Positions 27,304 to 35,238 of a stretch of 64,000 bases of DNA are shown here, piece after piece. The notes beneath the pieces were generated by a model, which ran no database searches, was not told the DNA's origin, and saw nothing but the letters and a program-made list of their open reading frames with translations. Positions within the stretch are counted from its first letter, which is position 1, and each line of letters begins with the position of its first letter. The translations under genes and the position numbers were made by a program. Source of the DNA: Natronococcus pandeyae. Its GTDB lineage: Archaea; Halobacteriota; Halobacteria; Halobacteriales; Natrialbaceae. The DNA is taken from positions 391,219 through 455,218 of the forward strand of contig NZ_PHNJ01000003.1 in NCBI RefSeq assembly GCF_008122205.1. The letters run 5' to 3'.

Positions 27304-27346
27304 CGCCGCTTGAGGGCGGCTGCACGTCATCGCCCTCGATAGGGCG
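27304..27346. repeat. Two adjacent hairpins between etfB and bactofilin-like gene
   Basis: 'gccgc' / 'gcggc' around a 6-nt loop (27305-27320) and the perfect 6-bp stem CGCCCT/AGGGCG with loop cgat (27331-27346). They lie in the 260-bp gap downstream of the bactofilin-like gene and behind the etfB promoter. They could be a terminator for the former or the end of a small degraded element. No T-tract follows on the minus strand. Confidence 0.5.
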
Positions 27347-27477
27347 AGACGCTGTGGTGCTACGAAGTACTGGACGCGGTCGTGACGCCGACGCTCGCCG
27401 GACGATTCACGTCGGTAACGAGCGCGGAAAACCGCTCACGCTGTCCGAGGCCGACCGCGAGGCCGACCGAACTCGAG

Positions 27478-28332
27478 TTACTCCTGCTCGCGCTCGGTCG
27501 TCCGCATCGTGATCTCGCCGTCCGCGCGGATCGAGCCGTCGATCTCGGCCTCGGGGCCGAGTTCGAGGCTCTCACACGAGACGTCGCCGAGGATGCGGGC
27601 ATCCCGCTCGACGACGACGTCGCCGCTGCGGGTGGTCAGATCGCCGTGGATGCGGGTCCCCTTGCCCACCGAGACGTCGCCGCGAGCCCTGAGGCTGCCG
27701 AAGATGTCACAGTCGCGACCGACGTCGATCGTCTCGGCTCGGATGTTGCCGTGGAGCCGGCAGTCGTCGCCGATCGTCGCGGGCGTCGAGACTCGCCAGG
27801 CGTCGTCGCTGACGGTCGCGTTCCGTGGGATGATCAGCGGCTCGGCCTCGACGTCCTCCTCCTCGTCGACGAGTTCGGAGATGAGTCGCTGGGCAGCGTC
27901 CTCCTCGCCGATGAGCAGGAGCTGTTTGAGGTAGACGAAGAGGAAGACGATCGTCGGCATCGGGTTCCGGATCACGATCCAGCCGTTCGCCTCGAACCCC
28001 TCCTCGATCTCGACGTCGTCGCCGATGTCCAGGTCGCCGGCGACTTTCATCTCGCCGGCGACGTGGACGCGCTCGCCGATGTAGGCGTCCCCGCCGACGA
28101 GGACGTTCTCGGCCACGTCACACCACATGTCGAGCCGACAGTCGCCTTCGGCCTCGATATCGCCGCCGAACTCGACGCTCTCGCCCGCGAGGACGTTCCG
28201 TCCGCGGACGCCGAACTCGACCGTCGAGCGGCTCCCGATGAGGACGTCTCCGTCGGTCTCGAGGGCGACTTCCTTGGCTTCCGTCCCGTCGGGGACGACG
28301 AGTTCGTCGAGCGGATCCCTGCTGAAGGCCAC
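27478..28332 (-). CDS. bactofilin-like polymer-forming protein (halofilin-type)
   Basis: 284-residue protein made mainly of short beta-helix rungs seen as repeating 'V..G......V.I.GD' units: 'RNVLAGESVEFGGDIEAEGD', 'GERVHVAGEMKVAGDLDIGD', 'DCRLHGNIRAETIDVGRD'. A hydrophobic stretch 'MPTIVFLFVYLKQLLLIGEE' and an acidic linker split two rung blocks. Bactofilin homologues (halofilins) shape haloarchaeal cells. GTG 28332 is chosen because a 'tttatta' box lies 28 bp upstream (28358-28364, minus strand). The split architecture with a membrane-like hinge is unusual for bacterial bactofilins. Confidence 0.75.
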   Translation of the reverse strand: MAFSRDPLDELVVPDGTEAKEVALETDGDVLIGSRSTVEFGVRGRNVLAGESVEFGGDIEAEGDCRLDMWCDVAENVLVGGDAYIGERVHVAGEMKVAGDLDIGDDVEIEEGFEANGWIVIRNPMPTIVFLFVYLKQLLLIGEEDAAQRLISELVDEEEDVEAEPLIIPRNATVSDDAWRVSTPATIGDDCRLHGNIRAETIDVGRDCDIFGSLRARGDVSVGKGTRIHGDLTTRSGDVVVERDARILGDVSCESLELGPEAEIDGSIRADGEITMRTTEREQE

Positions 28333-28537
28333 ACTCGCAACCAATGTGAACGCCGGGTAATAAACCTCGCGCGATGTCTGACGGACGTCTGCCGGCGAGC
28401 GTGTCTGACAGCGAATCGTCACACCGGCAAACCCCCGCTTTGACGACTCCCGATGCCGGTACCGAGACGGCCCGTTCGCGTTCCCGCAGGCGAAAACAGC
28501 CGTCCGGTTTTTAATACCCCGTCACCTACTGGCGGTT

Positions 28538-28735
28538 ATGACGACGCTCGCGTTCGACGACGATGGAGTCGACGTCGTGTACGAAGGTACCGAATTCCGC
28601 CTCGAGCGAGAACTCATCGAAGAGGCCACTCAGAAGTCCTACTACGACGTGACGGACCACGAGGTGCTCAAGATCGTCGCGGATCAGCCAGACCTGAAGG
28701 GAGAACCGCGCCGCGTCGGAGACATCCTACCGTAG
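28538..28735 (+). CDS. small haloarchaeal protein, DUF5800-like
   Basis: 65-residue acidic cytosolic protein ('DVVYEGTEFRLERELIEEAT', then 'YYDVTDHEVLKIVAD' and 'GEPRRVGDIL'). It matches a highly conserved haloarchaeal family I remember as DUF5800, of unknown function. A 'tttttaat' box (28505-28513) is about 28 bp before the ATG, indicating a leaderless gene. It is convergent with the HNH-like gene, the two stops being one base apart. Confidence 0.75.
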   Translation: MTTLAFDDDGVDVVYEGTEFRLERELIEEATQKSYYDVTDHEVLKIVADQPDLKGEPRRVGDILP

Positions 28736-28736
28736 T

Positions 28737-29264
28737 TCACTCGTCGGTCTCGTACCGCTCCGCCGCCGACTCGAACCCCAGTTCGTTCTGTTCGCGGCCG
28801 CGACGCTCCTCGAGCGCGGCGACTGCCTCGGTGTCCGGTGCGGCGTCGTCGGTGATTCGCGCCCACGAACTGTGGACCTTGGCGTGACACCACCGACAGA
28901 GGTAGACCGTGATCTCGTGGGAGAGTTCCTCGCCGTCGCGTGCGTACGAGAGGTGGTGCTCCTCGAGCAACGGCCGCTCGTCGTCGTGGGCCAGTCGTTT
29001 CTCTTCGAGTCCACAGCGGACGCACTCGCGGTCGCGGTTTTGCGACCGGAAGTGGGGACAGTCGGCCCACGTCTCGTCGGTTTCGGGGTCGACGACGGGA
29101 CACTCGTAGTCGTCGGCCGCGCGCTCACGGGCGAACTCGGGGTCGTGTTCGTAGTGGTCGAACGCGTACCGGCACCGACCCTCGCCGGTGAGGTGGTCGC
29201 AGACGCCGGCGAACTCGTACGGGTCGTCGACGCCGACCGACGTTCCCTGCGGCGTTTTCTCCAT
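28737..29264 (-). CDS. HNH-like zinc protein (haloarchaeal DUF7097 type)
   Basis: 175-residue cytosolic protein with an N-terminal Cys/His region ('CDHLTGEGRCRYAFDHYEHD'), a Cys pair 'DRECVRCGLEEKRLAHDDER', then 'LEEHHLSYARDGEELSHEIT' and 'VYLCRWCHAKVHSSWARI'. The pattern CxxC...HH...CxxCH.KVH is the HNH nuclease zinc finger. Whether it cleaves DNA is unknown; the intact HH and N/H positions make nuclease activity plausible. It stands alone with no methylase or restriction partner nearby. Confidence 0.75.
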   Translation of the reverse strand: MEKTPQGTSVGVDDPYEFAGVCDHLTGEGRCRYAFDHYEHDPEFARERAADDYECPVVDPETDETWADCPHFRSQNRDRECVRCGLEEKRLAHDDERPLLEEHHLSYARDGEELSHEITVYLCRWCHAKVHSSWARITDDAAPDTEAVAALEERRGREQNELGFESAAERYETDE

Positions 29265-29415
29265 GCTCCGTCGACGCCGTATTCGAGCGGCGCAAAGTTA
29301 ACCCCTTGGACGGGGTGCGGTTCTCCACGCTTCGTGGCCGACCCATAGAGATCTGTGAATTACAACTGAAGTAATAATTCGTAAGAGATAATATATCCGG
29401 CTGAAGACACCACCT

Positions 29416-32010
29416 ATGGCGGGGAACCTACGGCGGATCGTCCCAGCAGTTATTCGACGGAGTTACGCACTGAAATTCGGTATCGTTCTGCTCGTACTGG
29501 GGCTGTCGGTCGGCACGCTCGGCATCGCGGCGACTGCGACGTTGACCGAGAGCGTCGAAGAGACCGTTCTCGAGGAACAGGAGAACGCTGCGATTCAGGA
29601 GGCTCGAGCGATCGAAAACTGGGACGAACAGAACGAACAACTCCTCATGTCCGCGACGAACGCGCCGGCGATGGGGACAGACGACGAGGAGGAGATCGAG
29701 TCGTATCTCCAGCACTCCTACAGCGACCTCCCCGAGGAGCGGATGAACGCGCTCTACGTGGACACTACCACCGGAGAGATACTCGCCGGCGCCGACACCG
29801 ACGCGGAGACGGTCTCGGAACTCGAGTTCCCCGACGAGGCTGCGCTCGAAGACGACCTCTCCGAACACACCGTCCAGCGGACCGATCCGTACGCGATGCC
29901 GGACGAACTGGGAGTCGCGTTCGACGATCGACCGGTCGTCTCGTACTACATCGGGGTCGAGGAGGATCGTGCCCTCGTCTTCACGTTCAACCTCGCTGAT
30001 CGGTCGGGGGAGATGCTCTCGAGTCGGTATCACATGTCTCAGACGGACAGTGGTACCACAGTCACGATCCTCAACGAGGACGGCGAGATCATCAGCGATG
30101 ACGCGTATCTGGGCTACGAAGACGACCGGGAGTCGGTGACGTTCCTCACGGAGTACGAGGACGACGACGGCCTCCACGAGCGGGCGCTCACAGACGGCCC
30201 GGGTGCGACGAGAATCGACGAGGCACCGAGTGAGACGCTTCACGAGGCGCCGTACGACTTCTCTCCCGACGGCTACGTCGTCGGCTACCACACGACCGAG
30301 GACGGATGGACCGTCCTCGTCCACACGACGGACGCCGAGGCGCTCGGATTCGTCGACACGATCGACCAGTACGGGACCATGATTACGCTTGGCGGCGTGC
30401 TCCTGATCGGGCTGTTCGGCGCGGTCCTGGGTCGCAACACGGCGACGTCGATCGACCGGCTGCGGCGGAAGGCCGGACAGATGGAGGACGGCGATCTCGA
30501 CGTCGAGTTCGAAACGAAACGGATCGACAACATCGGCCGACTCTACGATGGCTTCGGGTCGATGCGCGACGAACTGAAACGACAGATCACCGAGTCCGAA
30601 GACGCGAGAGCGGAAGCCGAACGGGAACGCGAACGCGTCGAGCGACTCAACGACGACCTCGAGCAGGCGGCGACTGCGTACGGCAGCGTGATGGAAACCG
30701 CCGCCGACGGGGATCTCACCGCTCGCATGGCTCCCGAGGAGTTCGACAACGAGACCATGCAGACGATCGGCACGGAGTTCAACGAGATGCTCACCGAAAT
30801 CGAGGCGACGGTCGAGACCCTCACGGAGTTCGCCACCGAGGTCGCGATCGCCAGCGAGGAAGTGACTGCCTCGAGCGAGGAGGTCCGGGCCGCAAGCGAG
30901 GAGGTCAGCGAGTCGGTCCAGGAGATCTCCGACGGCGCCGACCGACAACACCAGTCACTGCAGTCGGTCGACACGGAGATGACCAATCTCTCGACGACGA
31001 CGGAGCAGATCGCCGCCTCCTCGAACGACGTGGCGGATATCGCCGAGCGAACGGCCAGAACGAGTCGTGACGGCCGGCAGGCCGCGACGGAGGCCGTCGA
31101 GGCGTGTGACGATCTCGAGGCAGAACGTCGCGCGACCATCGCGGAGTTCGAACGCCTCCAGGAGCAGGTCGACCAGATCACCGACCTCACCGAAGCGATC
31201 ACCGAGATCGCCGAACAGACGAACATGCTCGCGCTGAACGCCAACATCGAGGCCTCGCGTTCACAGCGCGACGACGCCGAAGGATTCAGCGCGGTGGCGG
31301 CCGAGGTCAAAGAACTCTCCCAGGACGTCAAAGACGCTGCCGACCGAATCGACGACAACCTCGAGGGGATCCAGAATCAGACCGACAGATCCGCGGCGGA
31401 ACTCGAGCGGACGAGCGAGGAGATCGAGCGCGTCAACGATCTCGTCACCAATGCGGTGGCGGCGCTCGACGAGATCGCCGAGTACGCCCAGGAGACGAAC
31501 GACGGCGTCCAGGAGATCTCTGCGGCCAGCGAAGAGCAGGCCGCCTCGACGCAGGAAGTCGTCGCGATGGTCGACGAGGTCGCGACGATTTCCGAGGAGA
31601 CGACCGCCGAATCCGAGACCGTGGCTGCGGCGGCCGAAGAGCAGACGACCGCGCTGACGGAAGTGACCCGGTCGGCCGACGACCTGACCGGGCAGGCGAC
31701 GCTCCTCTCGGAGGCGCTGGATCGGTTCGAGACGGACGCCGACGCTACCGCTGGCGTCGATGCGGATGGACTGGCGCCACAACTGGACGAGGGTGGCGCC
31801 ACCGGCGCTTCGAATCCCGAGGAAGTGGCGTTCGAGTTCGACGAGGAGGCGTCCACCGCACCGGACGAGAACGACCGCGAACCGAGCGACATCGAACGAG
31901 AGGAGACCGAAGCCGAACGAGAGGAGACCGAAGCCGAACGAGAGGAGACCGAAGCCGAACGAGAGGAGACCGAAGCCGAAGACGACGATTCGTTCACGAT
32001 CGTCGACTGA
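29416..32010 (+). CDS. methyl-accepting chemotaxis transducer (Htr-type)
   Basis: 864-residue receptor: membrane helix at about 18-42, extracellular sensor (dCache-like, residues about 45-318), second helix at about 321-340, HAMP domain to about 395, then a long coiled-coil signalling domain with hairpin tip 'EIAEQTNMLALNANIEASRS', contacting CheA/CheW. The ligand is not evident. The C-terminus carries four exact copies of a 7-residue acidic unit. 'ataatatat' (29390-29398) is close upstream of the ATG. No other chemotaxis gene is in the window, so this is an orphan transducer feeding a distant che cluster. Confidence 0.93.
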   Translation: MAGNLRRIVPAVIRRSYALKFGIVLLVLGLSVGTLGIAATATLTESVEETVLEEQENAAIQEARAIENWDEQNEQLLMSATNAPAMGTDDEEEIESYLQHSYSDLPEERMNALYVDTTTGEILAGADTDAETVSELEFPDEAALEDDLSEHTVQRTDPYAMPDELGVAFDDRPVVSYYIGVEEDRALVFTFNLADRSGEMLSSRYHMSQTDSGTTVTILNEDGEIISDDAYLGYEDDRESVTFLTEYEDDDGLHERALTDGPGATRIDEAPSETLHEAPYDFSPDGYVVGYHTTEDGWTVLVHTTDAEALGFVDTIDQYGTMITLGGVLLIGLFGAVLGRNTATSIDRLRRKAGQMEDGDLDVEFETKRIDNIGRLYDGFGSMRDELKRQITESEDARAEAERERERVERLNDDLEQAATAYGSVMETAADGDLTARMAPEEFDNETMQTIGTEFNEMLTEIEATVETLTEFATEVAIASEEVTASSEEVRAASEEVSESVQEISDGADRQHQSLQSVDTEMTNLSTTTEQIAASSNDVADIAERTARTSRDGRQAATEAVEACDDLEAERRATIAEFERLQEQVDQITDLTEAITEIAEQTNMLALNANIEASRSQRDDAEGFSAVAAEVKELSQDVKDAADRIDDNLEGIQNQTDRSAAELERTSEEIERVNDLVTNAVAALDEIAEYAQETNDGVQEISAASEEQAASTQEVVAMVDEVATISEETTAESETVAAAAEEQTTALTEVTRSADDLTGQATLLSEALDRFETDADATAGVDADGLAPQLDEGGATGASNPEEVAFEFDEEASTAPDENDREPSDIEREETEAEREETEAEREETEAEREETEAEDDDSFTIVD
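31894..31977 (+). repeat. Four perfect 21-bp tandem repeats in transducer gene
   Basis: The unit 'gaacgagaggagaccgaagc' plus c occurs four times in a row with no mismatch (31894, 31915, 31936, 31957), encoding EREETEA each time just before the C-terminal 'SFTIVD'. Exact identity implies recent slippage expansion; copy number probably varies between strains. Confidence 0.95.
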
Positions 32011-32070
32011 CGCCCGTCCGCCCGCGAGTCGGACGTGATCTTTTTGTCGGCTGGAACGCGACTCGAGTGC

Positions 32071-32424
32071 GTGCAACTCGTCCACGAGTCGGCGCGCGGA
32101 CCGGCGGAGATCCTGGCATCGACCGTCGAGACCGCGGATTCGATCGCGAGCCAGTTCCGCGGGCTCATGTTTCGGCGGTCACTCCCCGACGACTACGCCC
32201 TCGCGTTCCGGTTCGGGACGGCCAGGACTCGCGACGTGCACACGTTGTTCGTCTTCGTCCCGCTCGACGTCGTCTGGGTCGCCGACGGCGTCGTCCAGCG
32301 CGTCGAGCGGCTTCGCCCCTGGCGTGGGTTCGCCCGCGAAACGTGCGACCTGATCGTCGAACTGCCCGCCGGTGCGGCGGCCGGGGTCGAGTCCGGTGAT
32401 CGGCTCGTGCTCGAGGAGAACTGA
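32071..32424 (+). CDS. DUF192 family protein
   Basis: 117-residue protein of the DUF192 beta-barrel family: 'ADSIASQFRGLMFRRSLPDD', 'DVHTLFVFVPLDVVWVADGV' and 'DLIVELPAGAAAGVESGDRL' are conserved segments. DUF192 proteins are generally small secreted or cytosolic proteins of unknown activity. No signal peptide is visible with GTG 32071, chosen because a 'tcttttt' box lies about 30 bp upstream (32039-32045). Its neighbour on the opposite strand is a phosphoribosyltransferase ending 3 bp away. Confidence 0.82.
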   Translation: MQLVHESARGPAEILASTVETADSIASQFRGLMFRRSLPDDYALAFRFGTARTRDVHTLFVFVPLDVVWVADGVVQRVERLRPWRGFARETCDLIVELPAGAAAGVESGDRLVLEEN

Positions 32425-32427
32425 GGG

Positions 32428-32988
32428 TTAGTCGACGATCACGAGCTCTCCATCCTCGACGCCGACGTCGAGCAGGTGCGTCACCGCCCTGGAGAACTCC
32501 GGTCGGTCCTTGTCGACACGCCGCAGGACGACCGCGACGTCGACGAGCTCCGCGTCGGCGGCCTCGAGCGCCTCGCAGATGGCCTCGATCGTGTTCCCCG
32601 ACGAGAGGACGTCGTCGACGACGACGACGCGGTCCCCGGGGTCGACACCGTTCAGAAAGAACTCGCTCTCGCCGTAGCCGGTTTCCTGGTGGATCGCGAC
32701 TTCCGCCGGAAAGCCGTAGGAGCGCTTGCGAACGATCACGAACGGGACGCCGGTCTCGAGCGAGAGCGCCGTGGCGTGGTGAATCCCCATCGCCTCGGGG
32801 GCGACGATCGTGTCGACATCGGCGAAGTCGATCCGCTCTCGGAGCCCGTCGACGATCGCGTCCAGTACGTCGGGTTCCATCGGCGGAATTCCGTCGGTGA
32901 CGCCGTGAACGAAGTATTCGTACCCGTCTCTGTCGACGATCGGTGCCGCGCGAAGCGACCGGACGAGGGGTTCAAGGTTCGCGTCCAT
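32428..32988 (-). CDS. purine phosphoribosyltransferase (HGPRTase-like)
   Basis: 186-residue enzyme of the apt/hpt-like COG0503 group. The PRPP-binding motif is 'VVVVDDVLSSGNTIEA' and the upstream loop is 'IVAPEAMGIHHATALSLETG'; 'RKRSYGFPAEVAIHQETGYG' is the flexible hood region. It converts a free purine base and PRPP to the mononucleotide; adenine versus hypoxanthine/guanine cannot be told from sequence, and haloarchaeal members are often labelled HGPRTase-like. It is convergent with DUF192 and divergent from the LeuA/CimA gene. Confidence 0.87.
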   Translation of the reverse strand: MDANLEPLVRSLRAAPIVDRDGYEYFVHGVTDGIPPMEPDVLDAIVDGLRERIDFADVDTIVAPEAMGIHHATALSLETGVPFVIVRKRSYGFPAEVAIHQETGYGESEFFLNGVDPGDRVVVVDDVLSSGNTIEAICEALEAADAELVDVAVVLRRVDKDRPEFSRAVTHLLDVGVEDGELVIVD

Positions 32989-33158
32989 GCACGCGTTGTA
33001 CGACGAAGCAGTGGATGGTTGTTCGGGTCACCGGCCTCGCGTTCGATCGTTTCCGGTTCGACCGATTTCGGCACGCCGGTTTCACCTCGTCCTCCGTCGC
33101 GCAGATGGTGCCGCGACCGGCGGGATTAAGTCAGTATGCGCCATTAGCACACAGTACA

Positions 33159-33248
33159 ATGGCACGAGATTCGTTCTCAACGCCGGATTCCGAGGATAGA
33201 GGAAGTCGGGGCAACCCGGCTGGGCGTGAAATTCCAGGACGGAAATAA
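33159..33248 (+). CDS. possible 29-codon leader ORF before leuA/cimA
   Basis: An ATG at 33159 opens a 29-codon frame ending TAA 10 bp before the GTG start of the synthase. It is Arg/Gly/Asp-rich ('MARDSFSTPDSEDRGSRGNP') and has no run of branched-chain amino acid codons, so classical attenuation is unlikely. A weak 'ttaag' element at about 33126 could make it the first frame on the message. Coding status is uncertain. Confidence 0.25.
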   Translation: MARDSFSTPDSEDRGSRGNPAGREIPGRK

Positions 33249-33258
33249 TTCTTCCTTC

Positions 33259-34785
33259 GTGACCCCTACTCCGGAGCAGACGATTTCATCAGACCGTACA
33301 GTCCGCCTTCTCGATACGACGCTTCGTGACGGCGAACAAGCCCCGGGTGTCTCGCTCTCACCCGACGAGAAAGTCGAGATCGCTCGCGGGCTCGAGCGAA
33401 CTGGCGTCTCGGTCATCGAGGCCGGCAGCGCCTGCACCGGCGCGGGCGAGCGCCAGGCGATTTCGCGGGTGACCGATCTCGATCTCGAGGCCCGCGTCAC
33501 CAGTTTCTGTCGCGGGATGGAGGTCGACATCGATCTCGCGCTCGACTGTGGTGTCGACGGCGTCCACATCGTCGTCCCCGCGAGCGACCGCCACGTCGAG
33601 GGGAAAGTCGGCACCTCCCGCGAAGACAACCTCGAGGCCACCGCCGAACTCGTCGAGTACGCCACCGACCACGGGCTGTGGGTCGAGGTCATCGGCGAGG
33701 ACGGCTCCCGGGCCGATCTCGATTACCTCGAGGAGCTGATGGGGACCGCACTCGACGCGGGCGCCGATCGGACCTGCTTCGCCGACACCGTCGGACACAC
33801 CGGTCCCGAGCGCACGGCCGAGGCAGTCTCCCGGCTCGCCGCGCTCGGTCCGGTCAGCGCCCACACCCACGACGACCTGGGACTGGGCGTCGCGAACGCG
33901 CTATCGGCCGTCTCCGCGGGTGCAGACCTCGTTCACTGCACCGTCAACGGCCTCGGCGAGCGCGCCGGGAACGTCGCGCTCGAGGAGGTCGCGATCGCAC
34001 TCGAGCACGTTTACGACGTCGAGACGGTCGAACTCGACCAGCTGTACGATCTCGCCCAGATCGTCTCGCGGGCGACCGGCGTCCCGCTGCCGCCGAACAA
34101 GGCCGTCATCGGCGAGAACGCCTTCACCCACGAGAGCGGCATCCACACCGATGGGACGCTGAAGGACGACAAGATGTACGAGCCCTACGCACCCGAGACG
34201 GTCGGCCGCGAGCGCCGCCTCGCACTCGGTAAACACACCGGCCGGGCCGGTGTCAAGGCGACGCTCGAGGAACACGACGTCGACGCCAGCGAGGACGAGG
34301 TCGCGGAGATTGCGACCCGCGTCACCGAACTCGGTGACCGCGGTCGTCGCGTTACCGACGCCGACCTGCTCGCCGTCGCCGAGGACGTCACCGGCGACGA
34401 CCGGGAGCGCGTCGTAGAGCTCCTCGACCTGAACGCCACGAGCGGCGGCCCCGTTCCGACCGCGAGCATCCGACTCGACGTCAGCGGCGAGGAGCGAGTC
34501 GCCAGTGGGACCGGCTCGGGGCCGGTCGACGCCGCCGTCTCCGCGGTTCGGCAGGCGCTCGGATCGATGGCCGACGCCGAACTCGAGTCCTATCACGTCG
34601 ACGCGGTCACCGGCGGTACCGACGCCGTCGTCACCGTCGAGGTGACGATGGCTCGCAACGACCGGACGGTGACGGTCGCCCGCAGCGAGGCCGACATTAC
34701 GCGCGCGAGTGTCGAAGCGATGGTCGACGCGCTCGACCGATTGCTCGAGTCCGACGTGGAACTGCTCGCGCCGGCCGACGACTAA
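33259..34785 (+). CDS. LeuA/CimA-family acyltransferase ((R)-citramalate or 2-isopropylmalate synthase)
   Basis: 508-residue enzyme condensing acetyl-CoA with pyruvate (citramalate, isoleucine route) or 2-oxoisovalerate (leucine route). The TIM barrel begins with 'LLDTTLRDGEQAPGVSLS' (catalytic Arg/Asp), with metal ligands in 'PVSAHTHDDLGLGVANALSA' and a 'GLGERAGNVALEE' turn; 'ENAFTHESGIHTDG' is conserved. Residues about 390-508 form the LeuA allosteric dimer domain, so end-product inhibition is expected. GTG 33259 is used; another in-frame GTG is at 33226. Haloarchaea often carry a citramalate-type member of this length, but specificity is not certain. Confidence 0.85.
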   Translation: MTPTPEQTISSDRTVRLLDTTLRDGEQAPGVSLSPDEKVEIARGLERTGVSVIEAGSACTGAGERQAISRVTDLDLEARVTSFCRGMEVDIDLALDCGVDGVHIVVPASDRHVEGKVGTSREDNLEATAELVEYATDHGLWVEVIGEDGSRADLDYLEELMGTALDAGADRTCFADTVGHTGPERTAEAVSRLAALGPVSAHTHDDLGLGVANALSAVSAGADLVHCTVNGLGERAGNVALEEVAIALEHVYDVETVELDQLYDLAQIVSRATGVPLPPNKAVIGENAFTHESGIHTDGTLKDDKMYEPYAPETVGRERRLALGKHTGRAGVKATLEEHDVDASEDEVAEIATRVTELGDRGRRVTDADLLAVAEDVTGDDRERVVELLDLNATSGGPVPTASIRLDVSGEERVASGTGSGPVDAAVSAVRQALGSMADAELESYHVDAVTGGTDAVVTVEVTMARNDRTVTVARSEADITRASVEAMVDALDRLLESDVELLAPADD

Positions 34786-34827
34786 CTCCCCCGTCGTGCA
34801 GTTTTCGATGCGCGTTCCGAACCGTAA

Positions 34828-35025
34828 TCAGTGAAACGGCTGGCGGCTGAGTGCACCCCGCGGGTCGAACAGGTAGACGAAGGCGAGAAAGAGCGCGAGC
34901 GCCACGACGAACAGCCGTATGAGCACGCTCAGGGACAGAGACGGGGGTGGATAGAGCGTGAGCAGCATCAGCCCCGCGACGCCGATCCAGAGCGCTCCGA
35001 CGACGAGTCGCTGACGAAGATCCAT
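34828..35025 (-). CDS. small two-helix membrane protein
   Basis: 65-residue protein with two hydrophobic helices, 'ALWIGVAGLMLLTLYPP' and 'VLIRLFVVALALFLAFVYLF', a short connecting loop and basic residues at both ends ('MDLRQRLVVG' and 'DPRGALSRQPFH'). It looks like an authentic small membrane protein and not a shadow, because the opposite strand has no gene and the hydrophobic pattern is regular. It is convergent with the LeuA/CimA gene. Function unknown. Confidence 0.6.
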   Translation of the reverse strand: MDLRQRLVVGALWIGVAGLMLLTLYPPPSLSLSVLIRLFVVALALFLAFVYLFDPRGALSRQPFH

Positions 35026-35238
35026 ATCCGAGAGATTGCACTCGAGTCGACGTGATAGTTCCGAAGTCCCTCCTCCGTTTCATTTTGCTCGTCCTGCACC
35101 GGAGTAACCGACGCCTATATTCGGGTTTGGACACATTAATTTGGAGCGTACTGTATTTTCGCACGTCAACTGTTTGTGGTAATATAACAATTACACTAGG
35201 GTCTAGATATAGATATAGCCGAGAATGGACGTAAAATC

